Below, in pieces: positions 6,451 to 12,254 of a DNA stretch of 12,254 bases (its first letter is position 1; every line of letters begins with the position of its first letter). The notes under the pieces were generated by a model. That model was not told the origin of the DNA. It saw only the letters and a list, made by a program, of their open reading frames with translations, and searched no databases. The position numbers and the translations under genes were made by a program. The stretch is from Candidatus Competibacteraceae bacterium. GTDB taxonomy: Bacteria > Pseudomonadota > Gammaproteobacteria > Competibacterales > Competibacteraceae. The DNA is taken from positions 1 to 12,254 of the forward strand of contig SKOM01000052.1 in the NCBI GenBank assembly GCA_007120095.1, read 5' to 3'.

Positions 6451-7402
6451 CATTGCTTACTTTTGCAGCCGTCAAATTGAAGATACGCCGAGGCGTTACC
6501 CGACCATCGTCGAGAACCTCACCAATCCCCAGAAACTGTGGCGCTGAAGGCGGCTGCGACAGGCGGTACAGCCTGACCCAGCCCGCCGTCGGTGCCCTGG
6601 TCACCTGCACCGCTTGACCCGTACTCAGGTAATGAGCGCTGGTATCATCCACCTGTACACTCGGCCAATCAGCCAGGACACCGTCCATCGGCAATAACAA
6701 AGCGTCCAAAGCCGCTGAACCTTGTTCCGCAGACGCTTGAACCATGCCCAGCGTCACCAGTGGCAAGTCTTGATAAGCAGCCAGCGCCGTGCGACGCAAC
6801 CTGGCAACATGCGCCCCACAACCCAAGGCCTGACCTATATCCTCGGCTAAGGTGCGAATATAAGTCCCCTTGGAACAGCGCACGCTGCAATCCAGCAATC
6901 CCGTCTCTAAATTTAACAATTGCAGCTCATGGATGATCACGGTGCGCGGTTGACGTTCTACTACCAGCCCCTGACGAGCCAGATCATACAGGCGCTGTCC
7001 CCGATGCTTGAGTGCTGAGTACATCGGCGGCAACTGTTGAATCTCACCGCAGAAGGTCTGCAGAACCGTCTCAACAGACTCACGGGTCAGCAACGGCACC
7101 GGTTGTTCCCGTACCACAGCGCCCTCAGCATCCCCCGTCGTAGTGGTTACCCCAAGTCGGCAACGGAAATGATAGCTCTTGTCGGCATTAAGCAAGAATT
7201 GCGCAAGTTTGGTCGCCTCGCCGAAGCAAATCGGCAGCAACCCCTCGGCTAAGGGATCTAGACTGCCTGTATGCCCCGCCTTGGTTGCCTGATATAAGCG
7301 TTTAACCTGTTGCAAAGCGGCATTCGAAGTCATGCCGGAGGGTTTATCCAATAACAGCACTCCATCGACTTTGCGAGTATCCCGGCGACGCGGCTGATTC
7401 AC
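6443..7402 (-). CDS. truB: tRNA pseudouridine(55) synthase TruB
   Basis: TruB converts U55 in the T loop of nearly all elongator tRNAs to pseudouridine and also acts as a tRNA chaperone. The 319 aa fit the family. The N-terminal LLLDKPSGMTSN (16-27) is followed by the catalytic motif GHTGSLDPLAEGLLP, with D49 as nucleophile. Y77 (KSYHF) and Y181/R183 (SKGTYIRT) correspond to E. coli Y76, Y179 and R181. The C-terminal TruB_C/PUA-like portion ends in GRVTPRRIFNL. The start is GTG 7402, overlapping the rbfA stop (GTGA), with GGGGG just upstream; the resulting N-terminus, rich in Arg before DGVLLLDKP, matches relatives. Placement between rbfA and rpsO is standard. Confidence 0.98.
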   Translation of the reverse strand: MNQPRRRDTRKVDGVLLLDKPSGMTSNAALQQVKRLYQATKAGHTGSLDPLAEGLLPICFGEATKLAQFLLNADKSYHFRCRLGVTTTTGDAEGAVVREQPVPLLTRESVETVLQTFCGEIQQLPPMYSALKHRGQRLYDLARQGLVVERQPRTVIIHELQLLNLETGLLDCSVRCSKGTYIRTLAEDIGQALGCGAHVARLRRTALAAYQDLPLVTLGMVQASAEQGSAALDALLLPMDGVLADWPSVQVDDTSAHYLSTGQAVQVTRAPTAGWVRLYRLSQPPSAPQFLGIGEVLDDGRVTPRRIFNLTAAKVSNGL

Positions 7403-7791
7403 ACTGCCCCCGAATCGTTATCCGACGGCTCACGCTGCCGGTCGGCCGCCACCGCGCGATCGATCAATGCGGACAATGCCGCCCCGCGTTCTATGACCTC
7501 ATCATAATAGAACACCAAGCGTGGAATCACCCGCAAGCGCAGTATCCGCCCCAGCAAACGGCGCAGCTCGGGCGCCAGACAATTCAATGCCTCCACGACC
7601 TCGGAGCGCTGATCTTCATAGCCCAGCAGTGTCACGTAAACCTTGGCGTGGGCCAGGTCACGGCTCACCACGACATTGGTAATCGACACCAGCGCCAGAC
7701 GCGGGTCATCGGCCTCGCTGCGCAACAGTTCGGCCAACTCACGCTTGAGCTGCTCAGCAATCCGTCGGGTGCGGGGGTATTCTTTAGCCAC
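7399..7791 (-). CDS. rbfA: 30S ribosome-binding factor A
   Basis: RbfA binds the immature 30S subunit near 16S helix 1 and the neck, helps late maturation and is needed for growth in the cold in E. coli. The 130 aa protein shows the family's single KH-like domain: YPRTRRIAEQLKRELAELL at 5-23, DPRLALVSITNVVVSRDLAHAKVYVT at about 29-54, and LRVIPRLVFYYDEVIERG near 86-103. A short polar tail follows. The start is GTG 7791, giving the common N-terminus MAKEYPRTRR; a GGTGA-like Shine-Dalgarno lies in the last codons of infB. It begins 2 bases after the infB stop and overlaps truB by 4 bases, so its translation is likely coupled on both sides. Confidence 0.97.
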   Translation of the reverse strand: MAKEYPRTRRIAEQLKRELAELLRSEADDPRLALVSITNVVVSRDLAHAKVYVTLLGYEDQRSEVVEALNCLAPELRRLLGRILRLRVIPRLVFYYDEVIERGAALSALIDRAVAADRQREPSDNDSGAV

Positions 7792-7793
7792 GT

Positions 7794-10541
7794 CTAAATC
7801 ACCCGCCGAACTTCAGTACGCTCAAAGACTTCGATTTGATCGCCTGGTTGCACATCATTGTAATTTTTCACCCCGATGCCACATTCCATGCCATGACGTA
7901 CCTCGGCAATATCATCTTTAAAGCGGCGCAGAGATTCCAGAGTGCCCTCATAGATCACGACGTTGTCACGCAGTACCCGGATCGGATTGTTGCGCTTTAC
8001 TGTACCTTCCAGCACCATACAGCCCGCAATCGCACCGAATTTGGGTGAGCGAAACACATCACGCACCTCGGCCAAACCGACAATTTCTTCCTTAACCTCA
8101 GGGCCTAACAAACCGGTCAGCGCTTTCTTAACATCGTCAATCGCTTCGTAGATGACGCTGTAATAGTGTAAATCCAGCCCTTCTTCTTCGATCAGCCGTT
8201 TAGCAGCGTTATCCGCACGCACATTAAAACCGATGATAATGGCGGACGAGGCCAGCGCGAGGTTGGCGTCGGATTCGTTAATCCCACCGACGCCGCTGGC
8301 AATAATCTTGACCTTAACCTCATCGGTGGACAATTTGACCAGGGCATCACTCAGGGCTTCAACCGAGCCTTGCACATCAGCTTTGAGCACGATATTGAGC
8401 GTATTGAGCTTGCCCTCTTCAAGCTGGTCAAACAGGTTCTCCAGTTTGGATTTCTGCTGCTTGGCCAGTTTGACCTCACGGAATTTACCCTGACGGAATA
8501 GGGCCACTTCACGGGCTTTACGCTCATCGGCCACCACCACGACATCATCACCAGCGTTGGGGGTACCGGATAGACCGAGCACTTCCACAGGTCTGGAGGG
8601 ACCTGCCGCCTCCACTGCACGCCCCGTTTCATCCTGCATGGCCCGCACACGACCATATTCCAGCCCCGACAACAGGATATCACCCTTATGCAGTGTTCCG
8701 CTTTGCACCAGGACGGTGGCCACCGGCCCACGCCCTTTTTCCAGCCGCGATTCAATCACCACACCTCGGGCAGGGCCTTCGTGCGCGGCCGCCAGCTCCA
8801 GGATCTCAGCCTGTACCAGCACCTGATCGAGCAAATCGTCAATACCCTGACCCGCCTTCGCTGAAACATAAGCGAACAAAGTATCACCACCCCACTCTTC
8901 GGAAATCACGCCGTACTTGGACAATTCGCTTTTAATGCGATCAATGTCGGCCTCGGGCTTGTCGATTTTGTTGACTGCCACCACAATGGGCACCTCAGCC
9001 GCCTTAGCATGCTGAATGGCCTCAATAGTCTGCGGCATCACGCCATCATCGGCCGCCACAACCAGAATGACGATGTCGGTCGCTTTAGCCCCACGCGCCC
9101 GCATGGCGGTGAAGGCGGCATGACCAGGGGTATCGAGGAAAGTGATCATGCCCTTGTCGGTACGCACATGATAAGCACCGATATGCTGGGTAATGCCACC
9201 CGCCTCGCCCGCAGCGACTTTGGTGCGCCGAATATAATCCAGCAACGAGGTCTTGCCATGATCAACATGACCCATGATAGTGACCACCGGCGCGCGCGGT
9301 AACAGTTCACCTTGACGCTCTTCAGCGCTTCCTGTTATCTCGTCTTCAAGGGAGTTTTCTTTAAGTAACAAATAGTTGTGGCCCATCTCCTCGACTACAA
9401 TCGCGGCGGTTTCCTGATCCAGCACCTGATTGATGGTCACCATAGTGCCCAGCTTCATCATGCTTTTGATGACTTCCACCGCCTTAACCGACATCTTCTG
9501 GGCTAGCTCAGCCACCGTAATGGTCTCAGGCAAGGTCACTTCATGCACAATCGGTTGAGTGGGTCGAGTGAACGCATGCTGGTTTTGCGCGGTTTTGCTT
9601 TTACTCTTCCGCCCCCTGCGCCGTTGACTGACGTTATCATCATCCAATTTAGGTTTACGAGCAGCGCGTTTACCTCCCGCACCCGCTTCACCCGCTACAG
9701 CACGCCGCGAGCTACGCGTCTCTCCTGCTTCTGCAGCCGCAGGCCGGGTTTTTTTCGGTTTAGCCGCTTTGCCAGTCTTGGGCTTATCGGCGACTTTTGT
9801 CTGATCGGCATTATCAGTCACACTCGGTGTCTTATCCCTGCCTTGATCACTCACTTTTCTGGATGATTTCGCGGTTGACGGTTCGGACTCGTCCTGGGTT
9901 TGTCCAAGCGAAGAGGGTATGCCGGGGGGGGCAGCCTCAGCTGCTGAAGTTTGTGATTTCACGGTTTCAACGACCTTAACCGTTGGGATTGTTGTACTGT
10001 CTGCCGTTTCAGTAGTAACTGATTTCGATTCGGGCGGCGGCTCGGCAAGCGGTGGTTCGGACTCAATTTCTGTCCAGTGCGATTCTACTACAGTCGCTTC
10101 GGAAACTGCCGGTTCTGTCGGACTCGCTTCCGGTTGCTCGGCAGAAATCTGCGTCGGCGGCTGCACCTCCGCGACCACTGCACTCACCGATGGCTCCTCT
10201 TGCGGCTGGTGCGTCTGTGCATCGACCACGCTACGTTTAACATAGGTGCGTTTTTTGCGGACTTCAACGCTGACCGTTTTCACCAACCCCATACCGCTCG
10301 ACATCTTGATCTCTTGGTGAGTTTTACGCTTTAGCGTGATTTTTTTAGGCTCACTCATTTTGAGTGGTCTTTTTTTGCCGTGACTTTTGCGCAGATGCGC
10401 CAAAAAATCGACTTTCTGCGCATCGGTGATCGTGGTGTCAGCACCACGCACTAGGATACCGGCCTCGTCAAGCTGATTTAACAGCCGATTCACAGGAATA
10501 CCGACGCTTTCAGCGAACTGCCTTACCGTTACTTCAGCCAT
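7794..10541 (-). CDS. infB: Translation initiation factor IF-2
   Basis: IF2 is the GTPase that brings fMet-tRNA to the 30S subunit and promotes 50S joining. The 915 aa include an N-terminal IF2_N domain (1-55), an IF2_assoc-type stretch (about 65-104, ITLKRKTHQEIK and VEVRKKRTYVKR), a long disordered linker, a second IF2_N-like domain (about 333-390), the G domain with G1 GHVDHGKT (424-431), G2 GGIT (448-451), G3 DTPGH (470-474), G4 NKID (524-527) and G5 SAK (560-562), then domains II, III and the fMet-binding C-terminal domain. The linker (about 105-330) goes from acidic and Pro/Glu-rich to strongly basic. Start ATG 10541 has GAGAGGTG upstream. E. coli makes shorter forms from internal starts; no convincing internal ATG with a ribosome site stands out between residues 85 and 349. 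Confidence 0.98.
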   Translation of the reverse strand: MAEVTVRQFAESVGIPVNRLLNQLDEAGILVRGADTTITDAQKVDFLAHLRKSHGKKRPLKMSEPKKITLKRKTHQEIKMSSGMGLVKTVSVEVRKKRTYVKRSVVDAQTHQPQEEPSVSAVVAEVQPPTQISAEQPEASPTEPAVSEATVVESHWTEIESEPPLAEPPPESKSVTTETADSTTIPTVKVVETVKSQTSAAEAAPPGIPSSLGQTQDESEPSTAKSSRKVSDQGRDKTPSVTDNADQTKVADKPKTGKAAKPKKTRPAAAEAGETRSSRRAVAGEAGAGGKRAARKPKLDDDNVSQRRRGRKSKSKTAQNQHAFTRPTQPIVHEVTLPETITVAELAQKMSVKAVEVIKSMMKLGTMVTINQVLDQETAAIVVEEMGHNYLLLKENSLEDEITGSAEERQGELLPRAPVVTIMGHVDHGKTSLLDYIRRTKVAAGEAGGITQHIGAYHVRTDKGMITFLDTPGHAAFTAMRARGAKATDIVILVVAADDGVMPQTIEAIQHAKAAEVPIVVAVNKIDKPEADIDRIKSELSKYGVISEEWGGDTLFAYVSAKAGQGIDDLLDQVLVQAEILELAAAHEGPARGVVIESRLEKGRGPVATVLVQSGTLHKGDILLSGLEYGRVRAMQDETGRAVEAAGPSRPVEVLGLSGTPNAGDDVVVVADERKAREVALFRQGKFREVKLAKQQKSKLENLFDQLEEGKLNTLNIVLKADVQGSVEALSDALVKLSTDEVKVKIIASGVGGINESDANLALASSAIIIGFNVRADNAAKRLIEEEGLDLHYYSVIYEAIDDVKKALTGLLGPEVKEEIVGLAEVRDVFRSPKFGAIAGCMVLEGTVKRNNPIRVLRDNVVIYEGTLESLRRFKDDIAEVRHGMECGIGVKNYNDVQPGDQIEVFERTEVRRVI

Positions 10542-10568
10542 TGATCACACCACCTCTCGCAACTCGCT

Positions 10569-12062
10569 TCACTGTTCATCTTCAAACCAAGGCGCCCTGG
10601 CCGTCATAATCAAATCGGCTGCCCGTCGATCATCAATGCCCGTCATATCAGTCAAATCATCGACGGACAACTCTGCCAAAGCCTCCATAGTTTTCACATT
10701 CTGACCGGCCAAACGATACGCCAGATCTTCATCCATACCGGCAATACCAAGCAAGTCCGCCGCAGGCTCGGCATCGCCAATTTCTTCTTCTTCGGCAATG
10801 GCGCGGGTCAGGAGCACATCACGGGCGCGCTCACGCAGGGCCTCAACAATCTCGGCGTCAAACTCGGGCACCTCCAGCATCTCCTGAGCCGGCACATAAG
10901 CCACCTCCTCGACGCTAGCGAATCCTTCTCGCACCAGGATTTCGGCAATCTCCTCGTCAACGCCTAACAACTCGGAGAACAACTGCAATAAGGCACGCGC
11001 TTCGTGACCGCTTTTCTCCTGGGCTTGAGCCTCAGTCATGACATTAAGTTCCCAGCCTGTTAGCTCACTGGCTAGTTTGACATTCTGGCCGCCACGGCCA
11101 ATCGCTTGCGACAGTTTGTCCTCGGCTACGGCAATGTCCATGCTGTGCGAGTCTTCATCGACCACGATGGATACGACCTCAGCAGGCGACATCGCATTGA
11201 TCACATACTGCGCTGAGTTCTCGTGCCACAGCACAATATCAATCCGCTCACCACCCAGCTCGTTGGACACACTTTGCACCCGCGAGCCGCGCATACCGAC
11301 ACAGGCCCCGACAGGGTCAATACGCGTATCACTACTTTTAACTGCAATTTTAGCGCGTTGGCCAGGATCACGTGCCGCGCCCTTAACTTCAATCAATCCT
11401 TGACCGATCTCGGGAACTTCTACTTTAAATAGCGCTATCAAGAACTCAGGCGCTACCCGGCTAACAAACAACTGCGGCCCACGCGGCTCCGGGCGCACAT
11501 CCTGCAGATAGCCACGCATCCGCTCACCGATACGTAAGGTCTCACGCGGGATCAGGTCTTCACGGGCGATGAAGGCCTCGACACCACCGCCCAAGTCAAT
11601 ATACGCACTGCCGCGCTCCAGGCGCTTAACTACGCCGCTGACCAGTTCGCCTTTATGGGCAATATAGGCATTGACAACCTGGGTACGTTCCGCTTCACGC
11701 ACTTTCTGCACGATCACTTGCTTCGCGGTTTGCGCCGCTATGCGGCCAAACGCCGGGTTTTCCAGACGCTGCCTGACCGTATCACCGATTTCAGCGTGTG
11801 GATCAATTTTACGCGCTTGTTCAATGGACAATAGCGTATCGGGTGATTCTGGTATTGCTGCGTCGTCTGCGACTTTCCAGCACCGATATGTGGCATACTC
11901 ACCTGTACGTCGGTCGATGCTCACCAAGACATCGACTTCGTCACTAAAGCGCTTTTTAGCAACCGAGGCCAAAGCAGCCTCTATGGCCTGGAAAATAACA
12001 TCACGGGCCACGCCTTTTTCATTGGATACCGCATCAGCAACTTGTAAGATCTCTTTGCTCAT
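10569..12062 (-). CDS. nusA: Transcription termination/antitermination factor NusA
   Basis: NusA binds RNA polymerase, promotes pausing and intrinsic termination, and joins antitermination complexes on rRNA operons. The 497 aa match E. coli (495). Domains in order: polymerase-binding N-terminal domain (about 1-125), S1 (about 135-200), KH1 (about 230-285, GACVGMRGSR at 252-261), KH2 (about 300-345, AIGRGGQNVKLASELTGW at 320-337), and two acidic helical repeats (about 360-425 and 432-495). The double C-terminal repeat is the form known from E. coli, where one repeat contacts the alpha subunit's C-terminal domain. The start is ATG 12062, overlapping the rimP stop by 4 bases. It ends 27 bases before infB. 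Confidence 0.98.
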   Translation of the reverse strand: MSKEILQVADAVSNEKGVARDVIFQAIEAALASVAKKRFSDEVDVLVSIDRRTGEYATYRCWKVADDAAIPESPDTLLSIEQARKIDPHAEIGDTVRQRLENPAFGRIAAQTAKQVIVQKVREAERTQVVNAYIAHKGELVSGVVKRLERGSAYIDLGGGVEAFIAREDLIPRETLRIGERMRGYLQDVRPEPRGPQLFVSRVAPEFLIALFKVEVPEIGQGLIEVKGAARDPGQRAKIAVKSSDTRIDPVGACVGMRGSRVQSVSNELGGERIDIVLWHENSAQYVINAMSPAEVVSIVVDEDSHSMDIAVAEDKLSQAIGRGGQNVKLASELTGWELNVMTEAQAQEKSGHEARALLQLFSELLGVDEEIAEILVREGFASVEEVAYVPAQEMLEVPEFDAEIVEALRERARDVLLTRAIAEEEEIGDAEPAADLLGIAGMDEDLAYRLAGQNVKTMEALAELSVDDLTDMTGIDDRRAADLIMTARAPWFEDEQ

Positions 12063-12254
12063 CGTGCTCGCCCCTTCCCCACTCCAATCGCTGCAAAGTC
12101 TGGCACCAACCGCGCCGATTCGATATTGCTGAACGGCACACTCACAACACCCTGTTGTTCAGTCACTAACACGACGACACCCTCCCGGAAATCCTCCAGG
12201 CGGCCCGCGTAGCGACGCTGTCCCTGATCGGGAACGGCGAGTCGCAGCCGCACC
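12059..12254 (-). CDS. rimP: Ribosome maturation factor RimP, C-terminal part (cut by window edge)
   Basis: RimP assists maturation of the 30S subunit. Only the last 64 or so codons lie in the window; the frame runs off the edge, so the apparent GTG near 12253 is probably an internal valine. The visible part, with RLRLAVPDQGQRRYAGRL and later VSVPFSNIESARLVPDF, fits the SH3-like C-terminal domain of RimP, which ends in the I-x-x-A-R-L-V-P motif. The stop overlaps the nusA start (ATGA). The call rests on this match plus the invariant rimP-nusA-infB order. Confidence 0.9.
   Translation of the reverse strand, partial: VRLRLAVPDQGQRRYAGRLEDFREGVVVLVTEQQGVVSVPFSNIESARLVPDFAAIGVGKGRAR

Noticed and set aside
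8351..8755. 134-codon minus-strand frame inside infB
   Set aside because: It is out of frame with IF2 domains II and III, which are well conserved, and its Trp/Cys-rich translation is typical of a shadow.
10052..10334. Plus-strand open frames opposite the infB linker
   Set aside because: They arise from the biased composition of the IF2 linker and match no family.

Overview
The window is a dense run of bacterial housekeeping genes, all read from the minus strand, so transcription runs from high to low coordinates. It looks like a gammaproteobacterial chromosome. NusA (497 aa) carries the two C-terminal helical repeats known from E. coli. IF2 has a long form with an IF2_assoc-type segment. 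The order SRP RNA-dnaX-ebfC-recR is the one known from Pseudomonas-like genomes, and several proteins (S15, PNPase, NusA KH region) align almost residue for residue with E. coli. I cannot name the genus from the sequence alone.

Layout in transcription order: (1) 12254-6443, the rimP(partial)-nusA-infB-rbfA-truB cluster, packed with 4-base overlaps or gaps of 2 to 27 bases. (2) 6442-3976, rpsO and pnp, with a likely rpsO promoter across the end of truB. (3) 3975-3634, a non-coding stretch holding tRNA-Ser(GGA) and the 4.5S SRP RNA, each with a weak candidate promoter. (4) 3633-1049, dnaX-ebfC-recR, tightly packed. (5) 1021-1, a HIT protein (HinT) and the first 211 codons of argG, cut by the window edge.

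The first block serves transcription elongation and antitermination (NusA), 30S assembly (RimP, RbfA, S15), initiation (IF2), tRNA pseudouridylation (TruB) and RNA decay (PNPase). The second block provides the DNA polymerase clamp loader, a nucleoid-associated protein and a recombination mediator, preceded by the SRP RNA needed for membrane targeting. Argininosuccinate synthase belongs to arginine synthesis.

No intrinsic terminator (GC stem plus U run) was seen at any junction. There is no mobile element, CRISPR array, prophage or defence gene, and I find no evidence of an undescribed system. The points worth a second look are small: a possible recoding site in dnaX, a hairpin/promoter overlap before rpsO, the short rpsO-pnp spacer, and the pnp-tRNA-SRP RNA-dnaX junction.
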